A DNA stretch of 64,000 nt from Cladophialophora immunda. Lineage: Eukaryota > Ascomycota > Eurotiomycetes > Chaetothyriales > Herpotrichiellaceae. The stretch is taken from contig NW_015622543.1 in assembly GCF_000835495.1 (NCBI RefSeq), forward strand, positions 1,286,239-1,350,238, given 5' to 3'. The notes below the pieces were generated by a model that was given only the letters and a program-made list of their open reading frames with translations, had not been told where the DNA came from and made no database searches. The translations under genes were made by a program, and so were the position numbers. Shown here in pieces: positions 31,601-44,492 of this stretch. How positions within the stretch are numbered: position 1 is the stretch's first letter; every line of letters begins with the position of its first letter.

Positions 31601-32137
31601 ATGATGCTGCTTGAGCTCCCAACCGAAATCCGACAACAAATTTGGTCGGCCTGCGTCGAGATTTTGACTCCAGCCAATGCTCAAAATGATCAGATCTGCA
31701 CGAACGTCGACAGCTTCTGTGGGCGGCAATACCATGCCTTCAGCGCACGTCTGACTCCCCTCCTCTCGACGAGCCGACAGGTCCATGCCGAAGTCTCGAT
31801 TCTACTGAAGACGACAGCTCCGAGCCATAGATTGAGGTTTTGTTCTCCAGGCTGTATTGTAAATATCATACCGAGGTTGACTGGTCTCCAGTTGGCCATG
31901 ACCCGGAGCCTGGAGATGTACGTCTATGGGACCTGGGGCGTTCCCGTGGAGGCGGTTCATCGAATTCGTTCCACAATTCTGGGTGATTTGCAAGACGTCG
32001 CTGAGAAACAGCTGCAAAGTCGAGGCTTGGAAGATATTATGAAAGAGTGTGACTCGCGGTGGGAGGTGAGTTTCAGCGAGCGGCAACGTGGAGTCTCACC
32101 AAGCTGGGTGCTGGAGTTTCGTCGGAAGACATCATAA
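31601..32137 (+). CDS. Small F-box/2EXR-like hypothetical protein
   Basis: A single-exon protein of 178 residues beginning MMLLELPTEIRQQIW, the start pattern of fungal 2EXR/F-box-like proteins (hydrophobic-LPxEIRxxIW). After it come a predicted beta/helix pattern with LTPLLSTSRQVHAEVSILL, another hallmark of these fungal families (ll.vsrqi..Ea), and a charged C-terminus. Family members are abundant in ascomycetes and mostly uncharacterised; some act as substrate adaptors of SCF ubiquitin ligases. Two ATGs are adjacent (31601 and 31604). Confidence 0.7.
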   Translation: MMLLELPTEIRQQIWSACVEILTPANAQNDQICTNVDSFCGRQYHAFSARLTPLLSTSRQVHAEVSILLKTTAPSHRLRFCSPGCIVNIIPRLTGLQLAMTRSLEMYVYGTWGVPVEAVHRIRSTILGDLQDVAEKQLQSRGLEDIMKECDSRWEVSFSERQRGVSPSWVLEFRRKTS

Positions 32138-32312
32138 TGTTGGAAGTAACGAGATTGACATGTTGAAGTCTCAGATTGCTTTGAGGAGGTTTGCGGAAGA
32201 GGAATTGGAGACGTCGTGATCTTGGGGAGAGGAGAAATAGAGGATTTGTCTGCAGCGTTGCTGATGCCATTGCCATTTGCCGTACAGCCTTCTTTGAGCA
32301 GACGCCCGTCAC

Positions 32313-34656
32313 TTACGGGACGGCTCGTTGAATCTGCTGTTCAACTTCATAAATCTCATCAGTGGCGTCCTCGTCAGATGTCTCATCTTCGTCCTCATCG
32401 CTGCCTTCCAGCTTCAGTTCATCGTCGCTATTTCCCAAATGTAGTCCATCGATGTGCAACTGATCCATATCATCAGCGCCTTGTTGACTTCCCTCGGCCT
32501 CATCGCTGAGCCAGCCTCCCGGCGCAGGATAGGTACGCCGCACAGAAAAGTATTTGGCCTCAATCCAGAACCGAAGATGATTGTGTGTCTCGTTTGCTTC
32601 AGCGTTGTCCCGAAAGGATAACTGAACGTACCATTTTTGGTCGAGGAAATGTTCGGGAAACTTCTCCGTGGACGTCGAAGAAACATAGCACTCAATGGCA
32701 TCCGCTGCGCCACGCTCGCATTGTGTGACGAGGTAGCGAAGAATATCAACCTTTGCCCTTCCCAATACTTGCAGCCAGAGATTCAAGCCGCTAGTCAGAA
32801 TTCGTGATGCAAGCTCAGGCTGCCAGGCACGGTGCTTGGACATATAACGATGAAGGCTCATGGCAGTAGTCCACACGAGCAGCGCCCATCTCCTCAAAGA
32901 TTCTGCAGTCTCAATCGCACCTGCCTGTACCAGTTGATCCAACATGAGTATAAGGCAACGCAAAGATTCACCCTTAACGAAGGGTAGAATTGAAACTAGA
33001 TAGTCCAAGATAGTTGCCCCACTGTCCTCGTGGAATTTTGCCAATCTTGACAAATCAGTAACTTTTGAGAAAGCAGTGAATATCCTGCGAGGGTCCGAGT
33101 TTAGGACGTAACACTGTATGAAGGCCACAGACATATAGAACATATCCAATTCTTTGCCAACAAAATTTATTCTCTCTGGCGCCATTAGCCAGAGAAAATC
33201 TTCTGGCGTACATCGGGACAGATGAACAGGCGTCCAATTATTGGAATACTTAACGTGATCGGGGTTGCATGAGGGTGGTGACCAGCCGAAGTCAATGCAG
33301 CTCCCTCCCTGCTCGACAAGAACGCGGACAGTATCCGTATTCACTCTGGCATACGGACGTCCCCCACCAACTTTGCTTTTGTTGACACCCAGCCAATAGT
33401 CGAACCAGGGGTCAACGTGACGGCTGAGAGCCGTAGCCGAAGACGGTGGAAGGTAAGTTCCATTTAGAGCAAGGGTCAGAGCAGTCCTAGAGGGATGATT
33501 AGACCAATCAATTGAAACCAAGAAAGTGCCATACACTTGGAGTGTAATATCTCCGGAAATCTCAAGAAAACTTGCGGTCACATCTGCACCTGCATCAAGA
33601 AGAACACGGCATACTTCGGCATGCCCGTATTGGCTGGCGACCTGCAATATTATCATCGTTAGTAGGTGCAATCGATGGTAGGTAAGTGGAGCTCCAGCAT
33701 CCGTCTCATGTTGAAGGGGGATTTTGGACTTAACACACCATTAGCGGAGTAACTCCCTCGTAAGTAACGTCGCAACCTGAAGCTTTTCCATCAGCAATGG
33801 ACCGCCTAACACCCATCGCGTCACCTGCAGCACAGAGGTGAAATATCTCTGCATCTGGTCGAACGAGTCGATTGATTTGTAGCGCCACCCGGATCCCTTG
33901 TGGCCGACGGTCGAACATGAAGGACAGTGCAGTGCTGAAAATCCAAGACGCAAACGAAACAGACATCCTAAGCCGGTTTTGAGGCGCACCATTCTCGGCC
34001 TCAGCTCGTTGTGGACTGTGATTGCTTCTGACGTACACATTTGCGATCCCTATGTTGTACTTCGCGATCCAGGAGCCCGTGCTTGTAGTCCTTGTGCTTG
34101 TGGCGGGTGCTTTGAGACTGGTCGATTTCGCGGAGAACGCAGCAACTTCTGTAGACTCCTTTCTTGAGGGCTCGTTGATGACGATTCCGTTCTCGGGGAT
34201 CCTGGGTTTCGAACTCGGATTCGTCAGGATGGCAAGGACGAGTGTCGACTTGGCTCTCTCGAGGGCCGTCTGCAGTTTGACAAATCGCTTCCGGTTGAAG
34301 ACGGCCTCGACCTTAGCCCAATTGATCAGTCGCTTCGAGCTTGAATTTCGCATCGTCGTTTCGAGCTCTTGTGCAATATTGTGTAGAACGCTGAGGACTC
34401 TGAAGCAGTGGTCCAGAGCTTGCTTCTGCACCAGAGTCGGCGGCAGACGGTGAGTATCAGCCACTCCAGAGACATTGAGATACTGAGAGAGAACGGTGCG
34501 CAAGAGGTCGACTTCGTCAAGGATCTCGCGGACATCGGCAGGAGCGTCGCGAATGTTGGCACGCAGTTCGTGAAGCTTTTGGGAAACCTCGAACAGTTGC
34601 AGCGCAAGGCTAGCGAGGCCCGCACCACCGGCAACTACACCAAGAACCTCGGCCAT
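32313..34656 (-). CDS. Ankyrin-repeat protein with STAND-type N-terminal domain
   Basis: Exon 1 34656-33739, intron 33738-33642 (GTGTGT...GCAG), then 33641-32313; a second, 48-bp intron (33534-33487, GTATGG...CTAG) is in frame and probably spliced, giving 732 (or 748) residues. The N-terminus (MAEVLGVVAGGAGLASLALQ) is the helical domain that in fungi usually heads NACHT/NLR-like STAND proteins. Here no NACHT P-loop follows. Instead an ankyrin-like segment spans the first splice (GVTPLM|VASQYGHAEVCRVLL). The long C-terminal half is not recognised and ends in a very acidic tail (DEDEDETSDEDATDE). A role in non-self or stress sensing is possible but only inferred. Confidence 0.75.
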
Positions 34657-35701
34657 GTTCTCCGGGAATGAGGACAGAGAGACAGAGGCTGCGAAGATTG
34701 TCGAGCTTCGACGGGGAAATCTGAGTCCGTGGGATGCCCAAGAGCGAGCGTGCTCAGCAGACTTGCGACAGCAGGCGAGACATCAACTGTGCTCCGCTTT
34801 CAGACCTATCTTGAAATAAGCCAAAGTAATCGACACGCAAAGGCGACAGGGTTGGAGTGAAAGAGTGGAGAGCAAAGGCAGGAGGAGGATGATGGAAAAC
34901 AAGGCCTTTCCAGTTGGCGATCGTTGAGGCGGTGTTGGGCTGTAAGCGCCTGGTGAGGCTGAGCGTGACCATCATGCATGCGGAAACAGGACTGCATGCC
35001 AATCATAATGGCTGCCATCACCTCACCATCTTCCACGCCAGTCAGCCTCACCAGCATTTCCTCGAAAGACCAGGATTGCCCCGCATGTGGCACTGCATGT
35101 CCATAGGATGAAATGAACCGAATATGCCTTGCGACAACCCCCCTCAGCCTGATTGAGCGTCCAGCCATGTTTCCAACTTCCAGCTTCCTCGAGGCTGGCC
35201 AGGGATTCATATTGGTGGAAATTGAAAACGAAACCGAGGGTCGTCGGGCTTTTGCCAGAAAATGTTAGCCAGGTGTCAGCCTTGTCCCACGTATCAATTG
35301 GAAGGCCAACAGCTGATCCACCCTGTCCTCAGCCTTGCCATCACTTTTATAGGTAATCGGCAAAAGGAAAATCCAGTTCCTTCCACCTCCTCTCAAGAAC
35401 CAGCGCATAAGTCAGAGAATTTGAAATGTCAAAGAAGATCCAAATGGTGCTGATTTTGGCCAGAGATCACAAGACCTGTGCGTGGACTTTGTTACGACGA
35501 GGCCAGTATTCTTATCACCCAAGTTTCCGCAAAATAGTATGGACATCACCATGCAGTCAATAAGGGAACAGATGCACCTCTTCCATCCTGCCCAATTGCT
35601 TATCGTATTGGGGTCATGTCGGCTAGTACGAGTTTAAGAGGCCTTCCTCCCCCAACGCCATGCTTCTGTTGCAGCTGGATCGGCAAATTCGACAGCCATG
35701 C
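34657..35701. other. Intergenic region, no supported gene
   Basis: Promoter side of the ankyrin gene and 3' flank of the DUF2985 gene. Only short overlapping frames without family resemblance. Confidence 0.5.
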
Positions 35702-37909
35702 CTAATGACTCCCCGGATGAACCTGGTCCGCAGTCTCTTCGTCAATAACTTCGAAATTCGCGTCTCGCCCTTGAGCATCACGCTCGTGTTCCAGCCTCTC
35801 TCTCTTGTGCTTCTCCACCTTCTTGATGGCTGTCTGGGTCAAGGCCTGTCTCTCCATTCTCAAAGCCACGTCCTTCTTGCGGGTTCTTCGGTCTCCGATG
35901 GCGATCAAGATCCCGGCCATGATATTGCACGTGATGGAGCACGACAGAATCGTCGCCGTCAGGGCTTGCGGGCGGCTGTGGTAGTCGATTGACCAAGTAC
36001 AGGTACCGAGCGCGATCTGGAACAGGGAATGACAGTCCAGAAGCACCACGATGGCCACCAGCAAGCGTAACGGGAAAGCGTAGTGGGTGCTTGTTTCGTG
36101 GGGCTTGTAGAAGGAATGTGACTTGGAGAACTTGGCTTGGTGGTGATGGAGCTTTTGCTGTTGCTTGGGCGTCAAAACCGAGAATTCGGAATCCTCCGGA
36201 GTCCCCGACTCGGGGTCAGCTTCCTTCTCCGCTTGAGCAGGGAGGTCGTTGTGGTCGCGCAGCTTTGGCATGCCCTTTTCTCGTCGTAATCTCCACGTCA
36301 AGTGATGATAATGAGCAATAAAACACATGTGGTATGTGTCAACAGCTCGGAACGGTGCCAGACCATCACCGACAAGGGCAAAAAGGGCAACAAGCACATT
36401 GTCGATTACATTGACGTCGTATTCCTGTCGGTCTCCAACATAAATCCAACCTGAGGAAACACCGTCAGCTATCAAGATCATGTCGAGAGTATGCATTCAA
36501 CCCTACCGATCAAGAAAAGAACCCAAGCCAAACCAAATAGAGTAATTAGAGTCGCATACAAAAACACGCAAAATCCAAGTGCTGTTGTCATTGTCAGCGA
36601 GCGGGCAAGAAGCCTTGGAGATTTCACCACTCACGTTTCCGGATATACTTCCCAAAAGCAATCATTCTCTGCTTAAATTTCGACCGTTTCGAGTGCAGCA
36701 TGTGCCTGACATGATCGTCCAGGGCCTCCTTATCTTCATCACTCCATCCTTCGAGGGAGACACCGTGTGGTAACACGGCAAAGTGAGAGTCTGTAACGAC
36801 TGATGAAATGCTGTGGGTGCGCTCAATCTGGGGTTTGCGTTGATATGACCAGGTCCTTTGCATGGTGGCGGGAGCACCCAATTCCTCCTCCTCTTCCGGG
36901 CCTGCCACGGGTGGCTCCTCTCCTGGTGCCGCCTCAGTGGTGACCGGAGTGATGCCCACTTCCTTTTCTTCAATCGTCTCGGGTCTCCGCGTCTGCGTCG
37001 GCCGACGACTCAGCGTGTAGGTAGGTCTTCGGTTTAACCATCTTCCCAGGTCTGGCACGAACAGCGAGTTTTGGACGTTGTTGAGCGTAGTCAGGGTTGA
37101 GACTTCGGGATCTAGAATTCAATCAGCATCGCCCATTCTTATACATCATATGAATACCACTTACCAAGCACATCGAGCAAGTCGACCACTTCTGTTTCAT
37201 ACTCAGGCCCTTGTCGTTCGCGCGACGTGTCGCTCATTCTGCTGATAATGGAACGTGCAGCATTGCTGATGCTCCGTCTCCTACTTACGCCGCCCGTAAC
37301 GTTCTCATTCATGGTGTCCCGATCCACGGTGCCATCTGCATGTTCCGGTGCCGAGGGGGTTTCGGCGAGGGTTGGCAGGAGTGACTGTCTCGTGCTTTGC
37401 CTTGTTAGTGTGTTTAAACCCGGAATGCCCAAGTTCGGACGTTGTGGTGCAGAACTGCTGCGTCCTCTACCAGACCCAGCCCGGCTGGGAGGTTGACTTG
37501 ATGAGGTCTCTGCATCTTGCGCTGCCGCTCGCAGGTTTGACGAGGGCAGTCTCCTGATCCCGACTGGCCGGAATCGGTTGATCTGATTGATCTGGTTGAT
37601 CTGAGGAGCGGTATAGGTGGTTCTCGTTACAGTCGGGTTCGTCGCGGTCGCATTAGTTATGACAGTGTTGTCGGGCGTGGACGCAACAATGCTGGGAGTT
37701 TGGCTCGGGGGCTGGGTGGAGGTTATGGTGTAGGGTCTCCCACGATGAGGGATGTGCACGGTGGTCGTCGTAGTCGTGGTGCTGGTCGTGGTGGTATTGT
37801 TGCTGGCAGAACTTGGGCCTGCCGGCGATTCGGGTATCGAAGGGAAGGGTTCAGTATTGGAGTTGCTGACCGAGCTGATGCGGCGCGAACCCGGCCGCGA
37901 CGAAGACAT
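35702..37909 (-). CDS. DUF2985 family integral membrane protein
   Basis: Four exons: 37909-37165, 37111-36635, 36581-36507, 36450-35702, 681 residues, all GT-AG and in frame. I choose ATG 37909 (MSSSRPGSRRISS). The N-terminal 330 residues are low-complexity: poly-Thr (STTTTTTTV), a QINQINQIN repeat, and Ser/Arg/Pro-rich parts likely to be phosphorylated. The DUF2985 core begins near SDEDKEALDDHVRHMLHSKR and contains IRKPLGFCVFLYATLITLFG, spread over exons 2-4, plus three to four membrane helices (VLVALFALVGDGLAPFRAVD; LLVAIVVLLDCHSLFQIAL; ILSCSITCNIMAGILIAIG). The family is widespread in fungi and uncharacterised. Confidence 0.88.
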
Positions 37910-39283
37910 TGTGTAGAGGCCTTGAGATACCCTCAGGGACGTCGCATCAAGGACACGGACACAATGAGCGTCGGCGATGAGGACCGGAGGTACAGGCGCA
38001 GACACAGAGGGAGTCGTGGGTGAGCGGCCTGAGTGAGCCGAGTTGAAGTTTGAGTTTGGAGGTCGGCGATCCCTCAGTGAGATGGCGATACGCAGTCAGC
38101 CCGCCACTGTCAACGCACACCGAGGAATCAATGGCAACAGTATACAGAGGGCAAGTAGATCACCGACAGAGCTCGATCAGAGCAGCGGATACAACAAGAT
38201 GCAGACGAGTGTTGCTAGAGAGGAAAGCCGCAGCCAGCCCAAGTCGGCAGCGCCGTCTCCTCTGGGCCTCGAGACTTTTCCTCTTTCCGTGGCTTGCCTG
38301 GCGTTGGCCCGCCGCCCTTCCAGGTTGTTTTGGGGGAGCAACTAGGGACCTCCCAGGTGATCCCTGGTGATCCCAGTGGTGCGCCGCGCCTAGGCACAAC
38401 GATGGGAGGCGGGAAGAATCTCCCTTTGGGCAGTGGGCACGCCGGGGCACGCCTAACAAACAGGGCATTTAACCAGAGCAAAGATGAGCAATTAACTCAA
38501 CTAGACCCTAGCGCGACGATCGCGGACGGCCTAGAGTAATTAAGCATTCCTCCCTCCAATCACCCGGCGGGCTAAAAATCCTTTAACGAACTCTAGAGGC
38601 GCTAGTCCCATGTACAATGACACGGCACTGACGTCGAGGTGCGCGCTGAGTCAGGCTGGCGACCATGACAAACACCCAAGACGCCAAACGACGCGAATCC
38701 AACAATGCAATCTGATCACAGCTGCCCAGATCAAATCATCTGCCCGCCCGCGGCCCTCAAATGAAACTCTCTCCTCCCCAAGCTGCCCACACATTGTCCT
38801 GTTCCGGCCGTTCCATGCAGGGAGCCTCTTATTCCGGACATCCGGGGCTGCTCGTTGTTGCTGTGTGCCAACCAGACAGCCACGCAGCTTCATCCATCTC
38901 CTGCGGAGCCGTTATGATGTAGACACTTTTCAGGTTTACCTCCTGCCGTTGCGGATTTATCCATCTCTGATCCTTTGCATATTTGTCGGTTGACGGCGGC
39001 CTCGTTCTGTTCGGCTTTACAGACCTCCGCTGTTGGTCAAAAATAAGGTGGTGGCTATTGGTCTACGAGTACGAGTATGACTTAAGACGAAGAACAGACA
39101 AGGATCACCGAGTTCGATCCCTTGTGGCAAAAGCAATACGGGGTGCTCCGTACAAGTACAGCCTCGTCTGGGGCTGAACTCTGATGACTTTTCTGGCCCT
39201 GTCCATGGTGCGATGCCTTAAACCAAATGACCTGGCCAGTCCTGACCCTGTGGGTATGCGACTTTGTTCCCTTGTGTTCATGA
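37910..39283. other. Intergenic region, no supported gene
   Basis: About 1.4 kb upstream of the DUF2985 gene. A near-repeat AGGTGATCCCTGGTGATCCC lies at about 38355-38374. A GTTCGATCCC at about 39111 resembles a tRNA T-arm, but no cloverleaf can be drawn around it. No gene called. Confidence 0.5.
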
Positions 39284-40576
39284 CTACAGCTTGGAGGCCT
39301 CCCTGAACCCGTGTGCAAAAGTCGGAGGATCTTCATCCACTTCCTCCTTCAACCACTTGACCATGCGTCTCGCCGCCCTCCGCGGGCCTAAGCCGTCCGC
39401 ATAGCCCATGAATGGTTGCATATGTTTATATCCCATCATCTCCACGATACGAGGCGGGATTGAGTCCAGCTTTCTGGGATCCACGGCCAAAATTTGATTC
39501 TCGATGGGCCGGATGTAAGGCTGGCAGTACTGCACCGTGGCGCTCTGTCGAGGCTTGTCCGACACGTTGGCTCCACCGCCATGCCACAAGGTACTGATGA
39601 AATACACCACTCCGCCTTCGGGACAGAGCGCGGGGATGGTTTCTTCGGGCGTGCCTCGCCGTGAGCTGTCCCATTTGTGTGAACCGGGGATGATTCGTGT
39701 GGCACCTGAGCAGAACAGAAGCGCCCAAATCGTCAGTCAACAGATCCTGAGTCCTCGGTATTCCAAGCTCGCGCCCGCAAGGAAGACTTTAGAATGTTCA
39801 AACACTTACCATTCTGAGCCGTATACTCGTCAAAGGCAACCATTATCGCCGCTCCAAACGGCAACCTTGGCCGGGGAAACTGGATATACCCGTCATCGTG
39901 GTGCAGTGCCTGTGCCTGCTCGCCGGGATTGATCGAGATGGTGTGGAACGCCGATAGCAGGTACCTATTTTGGCGTTTGCCGCGCTCAGTCAGACCAGAT
40001 TAAATCAGATTCGATGAGATCATGTCAGATCCTTTGCCTCCAAGAATGAAAGCGAAGCATGTCACGATTACTCAACCCTCTCTTCCACAGCACAGCACAG
40101 CACAAGCAAACCCTCAAGATCCCACAACATCCTTCAAACCAGGCCGCCAATCATGAATGTATAGAAAAACGAAATCCCAGAGATACACACCCTTGATCGA
40201 GGAAAAAGTCATTCAGGGCGAGGACACGGGGCAGGATGACAAACTTGTCAAAAACCCTCGACTTGTTGAGCAGCGAGTAGATGCGGTTCGTGTTGAGGCC
40301 CTCGAAGCTGTTGCGCCCGACCAGCGGCTGCTGCTGCCCCTCGGGCGACGAGTCCTTGGCCAGAAGGCGGCTGATCTCGTCGCGGGCCTCGCGGGCCTCG
40401 GCCGCGCTGAAGCAATTGGGGATGATCACGTAGCCGTGCTCGAGGACGTGCTCGACGTCGGCGCGCACGGCCGGGTCGGAGGGGAGGGGTCGGCGGGTGA
40501 GCGCTTGCGAGTAGATGTTGAAGGAGGCGCTTTCGTCCTGGACAAGTGATGTTGGTGCTGGTGCCGGTTGTGCCAT
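39284..40576 (-). CDS. Phytanoyl-CoA dioxygenase (PhyH) family oxygenase
   Basis: Three exons: 40576-40191, 39964-39810, 39705-39284; 320 residues. Frame is kept at both GT-AG introns (GTGTGT and GTAAGT donors). I choose ATG 40576 (MAQPAPAPTSLVQDES) over an in-frame upstream ATG because similarity starts with HVLEHGYVIIPNCFS. The iron-binding H-x-D is in LHHDDGYIQF (about residues 150-153), and the distal His is in STLWHGGGANVSD. A PGSHKW block precedes it, as usual. PhyH enzymes use Fe(II) and 2-oxoglutarate to hydroxylate acyl-CoAs, alkaloids, meroterpenoids and other small molecules. The substrate here is unknown. TATAAAAG lies at 40777-40770 on its strand. Confidence 0.9.
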
Positions 40577-41537
40577 GGTGACGGGCCTGGATTCGTCGGG
40601 GGTGAGGGCAGTGAGCAGGTAAGCAATGCCGAGCCACCTCCTTCGGGCGATCACGACAGTCGAAGAAATAGCCGCAGTCACGCAGTAGTACAAGTGTGAA
40701 TTGCGGAAACAGATACAGGGACGTCTCACAAGATCTCGGTAAAATTGCTTATAGGAAGAGTACACCTAGCTTTTATAGTCTCACAGCCCTCACTGGCTTC
40801 AAGTAACCATCCGGTCCAGACATGCTTTGCCCAGACCATTCCCCGCAGTTTGAAGACCCCAAGGTCAGGCGAGCGTCAGCAGTAAGGCGGTAAGTCAGCC
40901 AGAGAGCAGCAGTGGCGGAGAAGGACGAGGAGGAGAAGCAGAAACAAGCCTCGGTATCTTTTTGGCGCAGAGGAAGCCGCCAAGCCTGATATTGAAAATG
41001 GCCTCCCTGCCTCCCTGTGAAAACCGCCCAGCCTTGCACCGAGAACATTGAACTCTTCTTTCTTCATCCATGCCCATCTGCCCGGACATCTATTCCCATT
41101 TCCACTTGGGATACCTATATGAGACGACTACGCCTTTGTGACTGGGATACGCACTTCATACAAATCTAGGCGACCTCTCTATCTGTCTCTGACTGTGGAT
41201 TTCTGGGAGTTTAAATGCTCTATATGTGGACGTGGGAAAACAACGGACCAGGAGACGGGGTGCGGTGGTGTGAAAAACCCAAAGGAGCAATGGCAACGAT
41301 GAACGCCCCTGATTCCGGAACTGCGCTTCAACGCCAGACATGCATCCTGTCGCCATTTGGCTTTCCCAGCTAACACGGATCGGCCTTGAAGTTGGGCAAG
41401 CTAGGCGTGGGTCTGATGACTTTGAGCATGGCGGCCCTTGAGTCGCTTGGTAAAGTCTGATTTCTCAAAAAGGCCACCCCAAAACAATTTGAACAACGCG
41501 ACAATCGAGCGTCGAAACGTCCCAAGCGAAACTGGCA
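40577..41537. other. Intergenic region, no supported gene
   Basis: Upstream of the PhyH gene and 3' of the UGDH gene. It contains TATAAAAG at 40770-40777 (minus) and a GGAGAAGGACGAGGAGGAG purine stretch at about 40916-40936. Confidence 0.5.
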
Positions 41538-43624
41538 TCACCAGCAGCGCTTCTGTCCGTCTTCAGGGCGCCATTTCCCAATACCATCAACGCGGACACC
41601 TCCGAGCTTCTCGAGTTCATCGGCATCAACAATCCCCCTACCGTCGAAGATCCATTTTGGCTCTCTCATGCTGTAGACGATGCGAGCCCATTCGACCGGG
41701 TCGGTTGAAATCGGACCTCTGGCTTTCGACCTGCAGTCGGGACAGTTGTCCACACAATCGGGTTGAGGAGCGAGTCGGTAATTTGCAAAACTGGCGCCCA
41801 GGTAATCGTCTTGTTCCTGTTTTGGCAACCCCAATCTGCTGGTAGGTCGATTAGCGGGTGAGCTCGTTTCGGACGCATTGCTGCCGCGGAGCCTTTGAGG
41901 CGAGGTTTTGAACTGATCACAGTCTGTTATGATGAGTATGGCGTTCGACTCCATACAAGCCTCATATGGATCTGTGTAGATCTTTACGGAGGAGGTTTCA
42001 CTGGCGAAACCAGGCGCATTGCCGACAGTTGCGTTGATCTCTCGGAGCATGTCGTCTTCGTCACAATAGGGATCAAAAATTGCAATCTCCGCAGGTTGTT
42101 CCTCCAACAGCGTTCGGATCACGTCCACAGCGGGAGACTCGCGTGCGTCGCTGGTGTTCTTTTTGAATGCAAATCCCATCAAAGTGATCTTCTTGCCAAA
42201 CAGATTTTCGTTGAACCTTTTGAGCACTTTTCTCGCGAAGCGATTACGTTGCATGACGTTGATCGAGTTGACCTGGCTCCAGTAGTGAGCCACTTCTTCC
42301 AACCCCAGAGACTCTGCGAGGTACGTGAGGCTGGCAATGTCTTTCCTGAAGCATGACCCCCCGAAACCAAGACCGGCTTTCAAGAATTGCGGCCCTATCC
42401 GGGTATCCAGGCCGATCGATTTCGCGACTTCCTCAACGTTTGCGCCTGTCGCCTCGCATATGGCACTGATTGAGTTGATGCTGCTGATCCGCTGTGCGAG
42501 CATCGCGTTGGCCACCAGCTTGGAAAGCTCTGATGACCACGCATTGATCTGCAGAATCTGGGACGAGGGGATCCATGCGGCATACAGACTGGCGAGAGCA
42601 TCCGCTGCAAGTTTGCCAGAGGGCGTGCCCGAAGACCCAATGATCACACGATCTGGTCTCATCAGATTTTTGATCGCTGTCCCCTCGGACAGAAACTCTG
42701 GATTTGATAGGACCTCAAAGGGCTCGCCTGGTCGCAACGCATCGAGCTGGTAGATCTCAGTCAGAAACCCACTTTTGCCTCCCGCGTGGAACGGGTCACT
42801 TACCGTGTTCCTGATGCGCTGGGCGGTCCCACAGGGTACCGTGCTCTTCTCGACAATAATAGTACCGGGCTTCGCATACATGGCCACATCCTTGACTGCG
42901 CCATCCAGAGCCATCATATTGGTGGCTCTTCCTGCACCGACTCCCGTGGTCTTGGTGGGCGTGTTGACTGCCAGGAAAACCATGTCCGCGGTGGAGATGC
43001 TGACTTGAGTATCACACGTGAAGAAGAGGTTCGGCCCGCGTCTGGAGACGTACTCAGACTCGCCATTGCGCCCTTGAGAGCTCGAGCTGCGTTCGCCCGG
43101 CTCCTTTATTATTGCACCGTCTCTTGTCAATCGCACAATCTTGTTCAACCCTGGCTCATGGATTGGGAGGTGAGCGGAGTTCCATCGTTCAATGCGTCGC
43201 TGGTCTCTGTCCAGAACCTCGACGCCAACCTTGGGGTTATGCAGCGCAATGACTGCCGCCGTAGGACCGCCTGAAGACGCAGGGTTCAATTAGTTCACCT
43301 CCATAGCCCACGTATCTGCTCTAGATGTGGGGGTTGCATACCAACATAGCCTGCGCCAATCACGCAGACCTTCCTCACGTCACTGGGGACCGGCGCAAAT
43401 AGGTCCGCAAACGAGGGGATAAAAGGGCTCTCGGCGCGGGCTGAGGGCGGATCGAGTCGGCGCCTCTTGGGCTCTTCCAAAGCATGAGCGAGGCGCGTCT
43501 CAAACGAGTCTTTGGGGTGCGAGGGGCGGAACAAAGGACTGCTGTCTGGTGTCAAGAGACCCGTGGAGTCGTTACATGAACTGCCGTCGGAGGTACCGAC
43601 GAGGGAGGGGACCGCGAAATCCAT
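41538..43624 (-). CDS. UDP-glucose 6-dehydrogenase, long form
   Basis: Exons 43624-43342, 43270-42804 and 42755-41538, giving about 655 residues; the 48-bp second intron (42803-42756, GTAAGT...GAG, branch-like CTGAC) is in frame. The enzyme oxidises UDP-glucose to UDP-glucuronate with two NAD+. Visible features: an N-terminal extension of about 80 Ser/Pro-rich residues, the NAD motif CVIGAGYVGGPTA, VNTPTKT, VEKSTVPCGTA, EFLSEGTAI, and the catalytic Cys in GFGGSCFRKD (about residue 380). Two inserts are unusual: a Ser/Arg-rich one before LFFTCD, and about 65 residues (with DCVDNCPDC) between ITDCDQFK and the final MREPKWIFDGRG. It diverges from the GT4 gene. Confidence 0.9.
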
Positions 43625-44442
43625 GGCGGCAGCAAGGACTCGGGTTCCAGCTATCTGCACACTCTGCTTGGGAGATGGAGGAGAACAGCAACAAGCACGA
43701 GAAGTGAGATTTGACGGAATCAGGCCATATTAATCTAAGCACGAGCACGGCGGTGACCAGCACCGACGAATTTTAACAAGCCCGCAGATAAGAGAAGCCT
43801 GGCTTCAAGAGCAGGCAAAGGCGCCGCCGGGCAAGCGCAAGCAATTACAAGATTCCGACTTTTCACCAGGGTGGAAGACGAAAAACGGGGCGAATGTGTG
43901 AAGCTTCGAGCGCGACTCACATGGTCATGGGCACGGCGGTGGTCATGGGCGGGTGTGTCGAGCGCGAGGGAATCAACACAAAGGGCGACTGTATCAAAGG
44001 CACCAGAGCACGCGCAGTCAATCGACGCATCTGAGTGGCTGGCGACGGGCGTTGCTGGAAATGCTCGCCTTGACACTGTAAACATGGTCGGGAAGCCTGC
44101 TGTTCACTGTGTTCAGCGCTCGCACCCACGTGGGAGCCGTCAGCTTCTGCTACGCGTCCGAATCGACTTTGGTCAAGGTCGCCACCATCGGCCTAAGTCT
44201 GGTCTGGTGGGCAGCTCATGACCCGAGGGGCGCACGAGGATCCGGGGATCAAGGCCATAAAGAGATCATCTCGGGAGCGAGGCATCTTACTGAATGAAAT
44301 CATAACAAGGTCATCGGGACTGCCAGCGCGAGGAGGAGAAATAGGGAACGACAGTGAGAAGAGGCAGAGCAAGAGAGCCACGTGCAAACCCAGGAACGGA
44401 GAAGAAGGGAAAGAACTGGACATGCAAAGTGACTAATTCTGC

Positions 44443-44492
<50 letters not shown>

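Noticed and set aside
39090..39140. Possible tRNA (GTTCGATCCC T-arm-like box)
   Set aside because: No A-box at the right distance and no acceptor or anticodon stems can be drawn.
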